NCBI GenBank assembly: GCA_903864275.1
Contig: CAIPFE010000056.1
Coordinates: 62,001 to 126,000 of the forward strand
Length of the DNA: 64,000 nucleotides
Origin: an uncultured Mucilaginibacter sp.
Lineage (GTDB): Bacteria; Bacteroidota; Bacteroidia; Sphingobacteriales; Sphingobacteriaceae
Direction: 5' to 3'
Both the position numbers and the translations under genes were made by a program. Below are positions 8,977 through 16,709 of the stretch, piece after piece (positions within the stretch are counted from its first letter, which is position 1; every line of letters begins with the position of its first letter). The notes under the pieces are model-generated. The model made no database searches and was not told the origin of the DNA. It saw nothing but the letters and a program-made list of their open reading frames with translations.

Positions 8977-9175
8977 TGCGAATTAGATTTAATACTACCT
9001 GGGAAGAAGATGCAGAAGAACGCAGGCTGTTCTATGCAGGAATTTCTTATGGCAAACGGTTAAAATATTTAATTTCGGCGCAAAAAAATTTAAGTTTCTT
9101 GGGCTGCCACCTCCAAAAACATTTGATTTAAGACTTTATGATGGGAAATTGCCTCGCTGCCCTTATAATCCTTGA
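8976..9175 (+). pseudogene. Small hypothetical ORF with a -1 frameshift at A AAA AAT
   Basis: From the ATG at 8976 (overlapping the previous stop) the frame reads MRIRFNTTWEEDAEERRLFY and stops at 9131. At 9083-9089 the heptamer A AAA AAT sits exactly in the phase expected for -1 slippage. In the -1 frame the protein continues KKFKFLGLPPPKTF and ends at TGA 9173-9175, giving about 66 residues. The downstream frame looks more protein-like than the zero-frame tail. It is either a programmed frameshift, a one-base deletion in the A run, or an assembly error. The function is unknown. Confidence 0.5.
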
Positions 9176-9226
9176 ATGACATTCTATACACATCAAGCCT
9201 TTTTGCTGAACACCCTTTGTAGCCTC

Positions 9227-9263
9227 TTTCGGACTTCCGGACTTTACTGACTTTCGGACTGAC
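9227..9263. repeat. Half word element R2 (word CTTTCGGACT)
   Basis: Three degenerate copies of GACTTTCGGACT-like words stand in direct orientation just after the stop of the AurF-like gene. No complementary arm is present, so this is at most half of the palindromic type seen elsewhere. Confidence 0.5.
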
Positions 9264-9264
9264 G

Positions 9265-10143
9265 TTACACCTTCACACCCAAAATCCATCGCCACGCCCA
9301 GCGCGTTGCGCCATTAAAGCCTTTCCAGCTATCAACAAATTTTGTGATATCATTGAGGCAGGTTTCGCTGAATTTCTTTTTAAAATTTTGGGCTGCTACC
9401 TTGTAAACCTGTTCCGGGTTCTCGAGGCCTATGCGTTCATATATTTCCTTTTTTACGTACATGGTACGCACAAACAAAATGTTTAACAATATTACGTAGC
9501 TGTATAAGGTTCGTTTTATATAGCCCGCTTTTTCGGAATATGTTTTTAAAAGGCTTTTGGTGAAAAGTATGTGGCGGGCTTCCTCGATATTATGCAGATC
9601 GAACATTTTCTTTAAAACGGGGTAAATATTGGGCGCCCGGCGGGCGTAATTGCCGTAAACATCAGTAACCAGTTCAACCGATACGCTTCCCATAAATAAA
9701 TAATCGGCAGGCAGATATTTATTGCTGAATTCTCCAAAGAACTTATGCATCCCCGATTGTTTGATAGGCTGGCCGCCAATTTTTTGTATCGCGTGCCCAA
9801 ACATTTCCTGGTGCCTGAACTCTTCTATCAATTCCCTTAACAAGAAACGGTGTTCTACGTTATCCAGGGGCAGGGTGAGGATATGCCTGGTCATAAACAG
9901 GCAAAACAGGCATTCGCCCCAGGCGTACGAAGCAATTACCTGCACCAGTTCGTGCCGGCCGAGATCTAATTTTTGGGCAGGAGTGAGGGTGTCGTATATT
10001 TCAAGCCCTTGTAAAGAAGTCAGCATTTCGGGCAGGAAAATATCTTCCGGTTTTGGCTCCGTTTGCCAGGGAATATAGGTCTCCGGCATTAAGGGATGTT
10101 CCTTACTGATCTTTATTAAACGCTCAACCTCATTTACATCCAT
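9265..10143 (-). CDS. AurF-like diiron oxygenase (ferritin-like fold)
   Basis: The 292-residue protein fits the AurF / p-aminobenzoate N-oxygenase family of diiron proteins. Candidate ligands follow the ferritin-like spacing: E77 (WGEC), E107/E108 with H111 (EEFRHQEMFGH), E157 (SVEL), and E187/E188 with H191 (HNIEEARH). Known members oxidise amines or activate O2, and the substrate here is unknown. There is no signal peptide, so it is cytoplasmic. It stands alone on the minus strand between a half word element and the VOC gene, so context gives no pathway hint. Confidence 0.75.
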   Translation of the reverse strand: MDVNEVERLIKISKEHPLMPETYIPWQTEPKPEDIFLPEMLTSLQGLEIYDTLTPAQKLDLGRHELVQVIASYAWGECLFCLFMTRHILTLPLDNVEHRFLLRELIEEFRHQEMFGHAIQKIGGQPIKQSGMHKFFGEFSNKYLPADYLFMGSVSVELVTDVYGNYARRAPNIYPVLKKMFDLHNIEEARHILFTKSLLKTYSEKAGYIKRTLYSYVILLNILFVRTMYVKKEIYERIGLENPEQVYKVAAQNFKKKFSETCLNDITKFVDSWKGFNGATRWAWRWILGVKV

Positions 10144-10202
10144 AAACCAAATTTACCTAATATAATCATAAGTAAATACCCCAATAAAAAGCATTTGGTT
10201 GC

Positions 10203-10631
10203 TTATACCGCAAATAGCTGACCAAAATCTTTAAAGGATTTAAATTCAAGCGCGTTGCCCGAAGGATCTAAAAAGAATAAAGTCGCCTGTTCGCCGGGCA
10301 GCCCCTTAAAACGGATATATGGTTCTATTACAAATTTTACCTGGTGTTCTTTCAGCCTTTTTTCTAACTGATGCCACTGTTCCCATTCCAATACAACTCC
10401 GTAATGCGGGATGGGCACGTCATGGCCATCAACCGGGTTAAAATGATGTTTGGTTTCTTCTGCAGGACGGGGTTTTAAATGTATAACAAACTGGTGCCCG
10501 TAAAGGTTGAAGTCGGTCCATTGATCCGAGCTCCTGCCTTCGCTGCAGCCTAATACTTCCCTGTAAAATTTTCTGGATGCCTCCAGGTCGTAAACAGGCA
10601 CTGCAACATGGAATGGGGTTAGTTTATTCAT
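10203..10631 (-). CDS. VOC (glyoxalase/bleomycin-resistance) family protein
   Basis: The frame is open upstream to 10793, but that part translates the word repeat R3 and the end of the next gene. The ATG at 10629-10631 gives [21 protein letters not shown], the standard start of a VOC protein, and 142 residues. A beta-alpha-beta-beta-beta module with the C-terminal [15 protein letters not shown] signature (a likely Glu metal ligand) is clear. Such proteins use a divalent metal for isomerase, dioxygenase or glutathione/thiol-transfer reactions; substrate unknown. The central insertion [16 protein letters not shown] recalls a subgroup of Bacteroidota VOC proteins. Confidence 0.8.
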   Translation of the reverse strand: MNKLTPFHVAVPVYDLEASRKFYREVLGCSEGRSSDQWTDFNLYGHQFVIHLKPRPAEETKHHFNPVDGHDVPIPHYGVVLEWEQWHQLEKRLKEHQVKFVIEPYIRFKGLPGEQATLFFLDPSGNALEFKSFKDFGQLFAV

Positions 10632-10639
10632 TTTTTTAT

Positions 10640-10742
10640 TGTTGTAAGGTTGGAATGTTGTAAAGTTGAAATGTTCTTTTCCGGTTGTAAAAGTTGCGCA
10701 TATTAAAAACCTTACAACATTCCAACTTTGCAACATTCCAAC
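10640..10742. repeat. Word palindrome R3 (words GTTGTAA / GTTGGAAT)
   Basis: The left arm (10640-10676) repeats GTTGTAAGGTTGGAATG-like words. The right arm (10711-10742) carries their complement, CATTCCAACTTTGCAACATT. It fills the space between the VOC start and the stop of the MG2 protein gene. Confidence 0.85.
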
Positions 10743-10746
10743 AAAA

Positions 10747-13476
10747 TCACTTAACAGTATACCTAAACACCTGCCTGCCGAGGTTCCCATCATTATCTAT
10801 ACCTTCAACGGTAACACGGTAAGTCCCTTGTCCATCCGCATTAAAGTACTCAAAAGATGCAGCGCCGGTTTTATCAGTTGTCACATTTGGGTTCCAGTAA
10901 ATGGTACTGCGCAGGTCGAGTTTTGTTGGCTGGGTTGTTCTTGGACCGCTATACTTAGGTATGTAAAATGTCCTTATAGCGGCGTATCCTTGTGGGTTGA
11001 ATGTTGTTTCATTCCTTGCCGGGATCAAATCCTTTAATTCCTGGTAGCTTATTTTTTTGCCTTTCTCCTGTTTTTTCATATTCACAACAATAGCCCCGTC
11101 GGTGCCATAAGCACTGTTTATAAGCCCAAGTTCGTCTTTTAAAAATATCTCCACAGACTGTACTTCGGCAGGGTTTACCGTGTTTAAAGTATTAACATCT
11201 ACCGGGGTCCCGCTCAAAAAAATCGCTACGGGTGTTCTTTGGCCCGCAGTAAAATTTCTTGCAATATAAAAATTGTTGTTGTCAAAAGTCATTCCAACGG
11301 CAAGCGCTTTTACACATTCTAAAAGATTAGCGCAACCGCTTAGGGCATCAGGCTTAATAACATGGTCGGGATCGGCGCTCAGGCTGTTTAAACTGCCGTA
11401 GTCCCTGTGACTTACGGTTTTAACAATTCTTGTATCCTTTATCACGACTTCTTTCAGCACATTCGAACTGTTAGCCTGCATTTTACTATTTTTTAAATAT
11501 AGGCTAAGCGTGCTGTCAATATTCATCGGCTGGTCGGCTGTATTTAAATTAAAAGGAAGGCTTTGGGCCAAACCACCGTCTATCGTAAGCACCATGTCAC
11601 TGGAATGTACGTTATTACGAGCGCTTATGGTAACCTTCGATGAATCCTGGAATACAAGGTTCGAAAACTTAAACACGCCGTCGCTGTTCGAAACGGCATT
11701 TGCTGAAAAGTTTTTATCAGGAATGGTTAAACGTAAATTACCGTTATTGACTGGTATACCGTTTGACCCCCTGAGGGTCCCAGTTATATCAATCCCTGGT
11801 TCGGCCCAGAACTTTATAACAGGGTATTTATTGTTCAAAATACCATCGTACGAAAAACGCCTGTAACCCTGGGACTGCAATAATATATCAAGATCAGCAA
11901 GGGTTTTTTCGCTGGGATGATTGAAGTAATAATTAGGTTTTTCAATATAGCCCGTAATATCCGAAGTCAAAAGCAAGTTTGTAAGGATGGTTGATTCAGC
12001 ATTTTCGTCAAATGGCACTTTTGATTCATCGATCACCGCTACCGAAAAATTCCCAGCGTCAGGCTGATCACCAACTTTTGCCGTAAAATTTAATTTAACT
12101 TTTTGCCGGGTGGTATAAGCCGCCTGGTCGCCGCCTACTGCAAGGTTTATCTGGTCATTATGTTGAATAAAGGCGATGCATTCGCTTATGGGCTCGCCAT
12201 CATAAGTAAAAAGTGTTACCTGTACTATGCCGGTAGGAAACTTGCTTTTAGGGATGGACGCCCCGTATACCTGGTTTTGTAAAGTTGTTTTGGCGGCATA
12301 ACAAATAACACCACTTGATTTGGCCAGGATAAAAAAGGTTTTGCCTTTGTATGCCTGTAGAAATGTGGTGTCAGCATGTAATTTTACAAATAATACATCG
12401 GGATTGCTGTTTTCAAGGTTTAAATCTATGCCGCCGCTTAGCACTTTTGGGAAGTCCGGGCTGGCTCTTGTACCATCGGCAAACGTTACATTCGCCGTGT
12501 AAGTTTTACCTTCCTGCGGTGTTATTACAAAAACGCCCATTCCCAGGTGCGAGGATGAAAATTCCGCAACTATATTTTTGTCATTATCTGTAACGGTCCC
12601 TTTTAAATCAATCCCCAGGCCATCAGGCTTTATGGCTTTAAACGCAACTTTTGTGCGCACGCCGAGTATCAATTGGCCACCCTCCGGGAAAAACTGCAGG
12701 TCGTTTGGCCTGGCAACAGATTTTAACGGAAACGAACTATTGACTAATTTCCTTGAGCCGTTTTCAATAACAGTTGTCAACTTTGCAGAGTCCAGGCTGT
12801 AATTTTTCGTGTTTGTAAAGCTGATGTCAATAAATCCGTTTTTATCCGTTACGCCTTTACCTTTAGCTATCGTTTCGTCTTCCTTTTCTACGGTCCAGTT
12901 AACCTTTTTGTCGCTATAAGGATTACCATCGTTGTCTCTATAATAAATACCCGCAGAAATTTTCGGCATTTTACCCGCAACAGTGCTTTTTAATGATATC
13001 TGTGTCGATAAGTCGTTGTTTATTGCATCGCCTATGGTTATAATTTTATTAAAAAAATAACTGAGGCCGGTATTATTCATAAAATTTGTATAGGCAACCA
13101 TTCTATAATTTCCTTTTTTGAATGAATATTGCGAAATTGGGATATCTCCCCAGGCGACGCTATTTTTCACCTGTAATTTTAAGGTTTCTATCAATGAATC
13201 CCGCGGACTCAAAATATCCACATAAATGATTTTACTGATGGGCGAAGGCTGGTGAAGATAAAAAGTTAAATAAGCCTTGAACCACATCGTGTCACCTACG
13301 GCGTAATAAGGTTTATCAAAATGCAGGTAAACCTTTTCTACCGGCAGATCATGGTAAACTTTGGCTGTTTTCGTCATGATCTGGTTTAATACAGCATCGT
13401 CATTTTGCGCAGCCGCAGGCAAATAAAAAGCTATTGCGAATAAAAAAAAAGCAGCAAATATTTTAAAGAATTTCAT
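10747..13476 (-). CDS. Secreted MG2 / TonB-plug-like surface protein
   Basis: A 909-residue exported protein. The ATG at 13474-13476 gives [20 protein letters not shown] and a cleavage site after AAAQ; the longer frame from 13518 adds 14 unlikely residues. An N-terminal macroglobulin-like MG2 domain (from [25 protein letters not shown], about 40-150) is followed by several Ig-like beta domains. A carboxypeptidase-regulatory segment ([17 protein letters not shown]) and a TonB plug-like piece ([13 protein letters not shown] to [15 protein letters not shown]) lie in the C-terminal third. There is no beta-barrel, so it is not a receptor itself. Such proteins occur widely in Bacteroidota and may act at the outer membrane; the exact role is unknown. 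Confidence 0.75.
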   Translation of the reverse strand: MKFFKIFAAFFLFAIAFYLPAAAQNDDAVLNQIMTKTAKVYHDLPVEKVYLHFDKPYYAVGDTMWFKAYLTFYLHQPSPISKIIYVDILSPRDSLIETLKLQVKNSVAWGDIPISQYSFKKGNYRMVAYTNFMNNTGLSYFFNKIITIGDAINNDLSTQISLKSTVAGKMPKISAGIYYRDNDGNPYSDKKVNWTVEKEDETIAKGKGVTDKNGFIDISFTNTKNYSLDSAKLTTVIENGSRKLVNSSFPLKSVARPNDLQFFPEGGQLILGVRTKVAFKAIKPDGLGIDLKGTVTDNDKNIVAEFSSSHLGMGVFVITPQEGKTYTANVTFADGTRASPDFPKVLSGGIDLNLENSNPDVLFVKLHADTTFLQAYKGKTFFILAKSSGVICYAAKTTLQNQVYGASIPKSKFPTGIVQVTLFTYDGEPISECIAFIQHNDQINLAVGGDQAAYTTRQKVKLNFTAKVGDQPDAGNFSVAVIDESKVPFDENAESTILTNLLLTSDITGYIEKPNYYFNHPSEKTLADLDILLQSQGYRRFSYDGILNNKYPVIKFWAEPGIDITGTLRGSNGIPVNNGNLRLTIPDKNFSANAVSNSDGVFKFSNLVFQDSSKVTISARNNVHSSDMVLTIDGGLAQSLPFNLNTADQPMNIDSTLSLYLKNSKMQANSSNVLKEVVIKDTRIVKTVSHRDYGSLNSLSADPDHVIKPDALSGCANLLECVKALAVGMTFDNNNFYIARNFTAGQRTPVAIFLSGTPVDVNTLNTVNPAEVQSVEIFLKDELGLINSAYGTDGAIVVNMKKQEKGKKISYQELKDLIPARNETTFNPQGYAAIRTFYIPKYSGPRTTQPTKLDLRSTIYWNPNVTTDKTGAASFEYFNADGQGTYRVTVEGIDNDGNLGRQVFRYTVK

Positions 13477-13576
13477 GAATATAGATTTATCTGGCCGTAC
13501 TGGGCTAATATAGCCCATTGCTATTTAAAAATGATAAAAGCCCGGTAGTTTAACATTTTTTCACAGTTCATAATGA

Positions 13577-13681
13577 AAGAGCCAAGAATCAAGAACCAGG
13601 AGTCAAGACAGAAAGTAAAGCCCAGGTAACGCAAACGATATTATCTTTCGTCTTGGTTCTTGCGTCTTGGCTCTTGATTCT
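13577..13681. repeat. Word palindrome R4 (word AAGAGCCAAGAATC)
   Basis: The left arm (13577-13614) repeats AGAGCCAAGAATCAAG-like words. The right arm (13646-13681) carries CTTGGTTCTTGCGTCTTGG and CTCTTGATTCT. The right arm touches the stop codon of the aspartate kinase gene. Confidence 0.88.
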
Positions 13682-14949
13682 CAACCGCTTTTGATGCGCG
13701 TTACTAATTGCACTGTATTCCTGCTTACCTGCTCGAGCAGGATGGTTTTACCGGTAGTTAATTCATTTTGCGAAGCCGCTGTATAGTGCCTCAGGGTAAT
13801 TAAGGAGAGGTGATCATTATATTTAACTTTAAAGCTTTCGTTTAACCCTAATAAAAGGTTTTTAAAGCGTTCTTCATCAAAATCAAGACAAACAGTAAAG
13901 CTAAGGGCCGATGTTTGCATCATATTCACTTTAACCTGTTTTTGGGCAAACAAGCCAAAGATTGCGCTCAAATGATTTTCAGATATAAATGAATAATCTT
14001 TTGCGGATATGGATAATAAAACCTGGTTTTGTTTGAGGATAATAACAGGTTTTGGAAATTGATTAACCGCGCCGTCTTTAATGATCGTACCGGGGGCGTC
14101 CGGGTCATTGAATGATTTAACCAATAGCGGTATTTTGGCATTTTGAAGCGGCTTAATTGTTTTTGGGTGGATGACACTGGCGCCGTAAAAAGTCATTTCA
14201 ATAGCTTCGGCGTAGGATAGTTCATCAAACTTAACCGTGTCTTGAAAAAACTTAGGGTCGGCGTTTAGTATGCCAGGCACATCTTTCCAGGTGGTTACAG
14301 ATTCAGCGCCTAAGCAGGCTGCAAAAATTGACGCTGTATAATCTGACCCCTCGCGGCCTAAAGTGGTGGTGAAATTTTCGGAGGTGCCCCCCAAAAAGCC
14401 CTGGGTTACCACAATGCTTTTTTGCAAAAGCACAGGTATATCGCGGCTGATCGCCGCGCGCGTTTTATCCCATAGTACGTTTCCTTCACGATAGTTATTA
14501 TCTGTATGGATATAACCCCGCACATCGAGCCAGCTGCTTTTTATGCCCGCTTTATTTAAATAGGCATTAACAATCCGCGTAGATACCATTTCACCGATAG
14601 AGACTACCTGGTCATAAGTAAAATCATAATCATCATGCGGGTCATCTTCTATAATCCAATCGATCTCCACAAAAGTATTGGCAACCTCATCAAAAATGGG
14701 GTCCGAATGTTCAAATAACTGTCCTAAAATGGTATAGTGGTAATTCTTTATCTCCTCAAAAATTACCTGGACATTATCCTCCCTGTTAATGTAAGATTTA
14801 GTTAGCCTTTCGAGCGCGTTGGTAGTTTTGCCCATCGCCGAAACCACGATCAGCAACTCATTGCGCTCAAATTTTTTAACAACCCTGGCCAGGTTAATTA
14901 TACCATCGGCATCTTTTACAGACGCCCCTCCGAATTTAAAAACAAGCAT
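13681..14949 (-). CDS. lysC: Aspartate kinase (monofunctional)
   Basis: Aspartate kinase phosphorylates L-aspartate, the first step towards lysine, threonine, methionine and diaminopimelate. The 422-residue protein begins with the nucleotide-binding motif KFGGASV and has the amino-acid kinase fold (about 1-280, with GFLGGT and TLGREGSDYTAS). Two C-terminal ACT-like segments (about 300-420) probably mediate end-product feedback. There is no fused homoserine dehydrogenase domain; a separate hom gene lies at 42362-43597. It is preceded on the minus strand by the GNAT gene (29-base gap), which could be co-transcribed. Which end product inhibits it cannot be told. Confidence 0.93.
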   Translation of the reverse strand: MLVFKFGGASVKDADGIINLARVVKKFERNELLIVVSAMGKTTNALERLTKSYINREDNVQVIFEEIKNYHYTILGQLFEHSDPIFDEVANTFVEIDWIIEDDPHDDYDFTYDQVVSIGEMVSTRIVNAYLNKAGIKSSWLDVRGYIHTDNNYREGNVLWDKTRAAISRDIPVLLQKSIVVTQGFLGGTSENFTTTLGREGSDYTASIFAACLGAESVTTWKDVPGILNADPKFFQDTVKFDELSYAEAIEMTFYGASVIHPKTIKPLQNAKIPLLVKSFNDPDAPGTIIKDGAVNQFPKPVIILKQNQVLLSISAKDYSFISENHLSAIFGLFAQKQVKVNMMQTSALSFTVCLDFDEERFKNLLLGLNESFKVKYNDHLSLITLRHYTAASQNELTTGKTILLEQVSRNTVQLVTRIKSG

Positions 14950-14978
14950 TATGAGTTATAGGTGATTTAATTTCATAA

Positions 14979-15443
14979 TTATAAATTCAGCAACTGTTCC
15001 CTTGATAAAGATGCATTAAGCCACCCTGCCTCAACTACAGCTTCATACTTTTTATAGAACTTAATTGCCGGTTCATTCCAGTCGAGCACCTGCCAAACCA
15101 TCCCGCTAAAACCTAATTCCCTTGCTTCAACAATAAGCTGGTCGAACAATAATTTACCCATCCCTTTTCCACGCGCCGCTTCTGTAACAATAAGGTCCTC
15201 GAGGTACATGCGGCAGCCTTTCCAGGTGGAGTACCGGATATAATATAGGGCAAAGCCAAGTATTATTCCATCCTCTTCGGCTACAAAGGCCTTCCAAACA
15301 GGGCTTTCGCCAAAACCGGCGTCCTCAAATTCCTGCAAAGTAACGGTAACTTCCTGCGGGGCCCTTTCAAAAAGTGCGAGCTCGTTTACCAGTTCCAGCA
15401 AGCGGGGACAATCTTCTTTTTTTGCTATCCTTATATTAGTCAT
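14979..15443 (-). CDS. GNAT family N-acetyltransferase (diamine acetyltransferase-like)
   Basis: The 154-residue protein is a single GNAT domain. Strand 4 and the acetyl-CoA loop are visible as LEDLIVTEAARGKGMGKLL (Q/RxxGxG/A type), followed by WQVLDWNEPAIKFYKKYEA. The KGCRMYLEDLIV and FERAPQEV segments resemble bacterial and eukaryotic spermidine/spermine N-acetyltransferases, so a polyamine or other amine is a plausible acceptor, though unproven. The start ATGACTAAT at 15441-15443 is itself a copy of the repeated word in the upstream leader, so the initiation site lies at the edge of a repeat. Confidence 0.85.
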   Translation of the reverse strand: MTNIRIAKKEDCPRLLELVNELALFERAPQEVTVTLQEFEDAGFGESPVWKAFVAEEDGIILGFALYYIRYSTWKGCRMYLEDLIVTEAARGKGMGKLLFDQLIVEARELGFSGMVWQVLDWNEPAIKFYKKYEAVVEAGWLNASLSREQLLNL

Positions 15444-15469
15444 TGGTCATTGTGTCATTAGTCATTGGT
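15438..15469. repeat. Half word element R5 (word AATGACT) at the GNAT start codon
   Basis: On the reverse strand AATGACTAATGACACAATG runs directly into the GNAT start. The start codon is one copy of the repeated word. No complementary arm was found. Confidence 0.7.
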
Positions 15470-15493
15470 GCTTGCGGTCATTTCTTCTTAAAT

Positions 15494-15594
15494 CATTCCG
15501 AAATCGGCATTACGCAATCCGCATTTGAAAAATTCCAAATTCATTAAATCCGATCCCGATAGCTATCGGGACGAACATCCGAATTCCGAAATCA
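15494..15594. repeat. Composite repeat R5b with perfect 18-base palindrome
   Basis: AATCGGCATTACGCAATCCGC-like words (about 15503-15524) resemble those at 24698-24727. They are followed by a perfect palindrome TCCCGATAGCTATCGGGA at 15554-15571, then CATCCGAATTCCGAAATC. It lies just after the yggS stop. Confidence 0.7.
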
Positions 15595-15599
15595 AAAGA

Positions 15600-16289
15600 T
15601 CAATTGTTTTTCCAGTGCTTTATTACCCGTGTGCCAAAAATGGTGCTGCCAAGCCTTACCATGGTGCTGCCTTCTTCAATGGCTATTTTATAATCTGCCG
15701 ACATACCCATCGAGAGTGTATCGAAAGCATCGTCTTTCCTGAAAAAGCTTTGTTTTATGCCATCGAAAAACGTTTTCAATTCATAATATTCATCCTTTAC
15801 TTGCTTTTCATTTTCGGTATTGGTGGCTATGCCCATCAATCCCCTGATGCGGATGTTTTTTAAAGCTGCAAATTCGTCCGACCGCAGCAATTCCACAGCC
15901 TCATCAAATCCAAGCCCGAATTTTGTTTCTTCATCCGCAATATATATTTGCAACAGGCAATTAATAACTCTTTTGTTTTTTTCGGCATGCTTATTTATTT
16001 CCTGCAATAGCTTAATGCTATCCACAGATTGTATCATGCTAATGAACGGGGCAATATATTTTACTTTATTGCTTTGCAGGTGGCCAATCAGGTGCCACTG
16101 TATATCTTTTGGTAAATGTTCCTGCTTTTCAACCAGTTCCTGCACCATATTTTCGCCAAATAAGCGCTGGCCGGCATCATAAGCCTGTTGCACATCGTCA
16201 GCCGGTTTGGTTTTCGATACCGCTATCAGTGTTACTTTTATTGGGGTTGTTTCTTTTTTTAAGCTTCTAATATTATCTGCAATGCTCAT
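15600..16289 (-). CDS. yggS: YggS family pyridoxal phosphate homeostasis protein
   Basis: This 229-residue single-domain protein has the alanine-racemase-like TIM barrel of the YggS/PROSC family. These proteins bind PLP without a known reaction and buffer B6 vitamers. The PLP Lys lies in LIAVSKTKP (K26). Other markers are FGENMVQE, WHLIGHLQSNKVKYI, GLMGIAT and LSMGMSADY with MVRLGSTIFG for the phosphate end. It is complete and monodomain, unlike alanine racemase. It is divergent from the DUF4296/mutS2 pair across 42 bases. A repeat lies downstream. Confidence 0.93.
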   Translation of the reverse strand: MSIADNIRSLKKETTPIKVTLIAVSKTKPADDVQQAYDAGQRLFGENMVQELVEKQEHLPKDIQWHLIGHLQSNKVKYIAPFISMIQSVDSIKLLQEINKHAEKNKRVINCLLQIYIADEETKFGLGFDEAVELLRSDEFAALKNIRIRGLMGIATNTENEKQVKDEYYELKTFFDGIKQSFFRKDDAFDTLSMGMSADYKIAIEEGSTMVRLGSTIFGTRVIKHWKNN

Positions 16290-16331
16290 TTATCGTTAAA
16301 TTTGCCTGATTATAAGCCGCTAAATTACAGA

Positions 16332-16709
16332 ATGCATAAATATATCACCCTGTTTTTTTCAGTAACATTTTTTTTATCCGCCTGTAAGGCTGGTAAAACG
16401 CCTGATGAGGTCATTAATCATAACCGGATGATCAGTTTATTAACTGAGTTGCACATAATTGATGGCCTCCTTTACACGGCGCCGCAAAACCCCGACAGCC
16501 TTTATAAATACGGCGCCGACAAGTACCTGGCGCTATTTAAACAATATCATACCGATTCGGTACAATTTAAAAAAAGCCTTAAATATTATGCTAGGCAACC
16601 GGTAGAACTGGCGGCCATATATGACCAGGTGCGGAATAACCTAAAGCAGAAAATGGATTCCCTGAATAAACTACAACAAAAACAATACAATGCTATACCC
16701 AATAAATAG
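16332..16709 (+). CDS. DUF4296-type lipoprotein
   Basis: The frame is open from 16302, but the ATG at 16332 gives MHKYITLFFSVTFFLSACKAG, a lipoprotein signal with lipobox LSAC, and a mature protein of about 105 residues. The mature part (LLTELHIIDGLLYTAPQ, YYARQPVELAAIYDQV) matches the short helical DUF4296 family found only in Bacteroidota. The function is unknown; a periplasmic or outer-membrane location is inferred. The 3' end overlaps mutS2 by 20 bases in another frame, so the two are translated from one message. Confidence 0.8.
   Translation: MHKYITLFFSVTFFLSACKAGKTPDEVINHNRMISLLTELHIIDGLLYTAPQNPDSLYKYGADKYLALFKQYHTDSVQFKKSLKYYARQPVELAAIYDQVRNNLKQKMDSLNKLQQKQYNAIPNK

Noticed and set aside
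10632-10793. Long N-terminal extension of the VOC protein
   Set aside because: The extra codons translate the word repeat R3 and the end of the next gene. The Met at 10631 begins the conserved domain.
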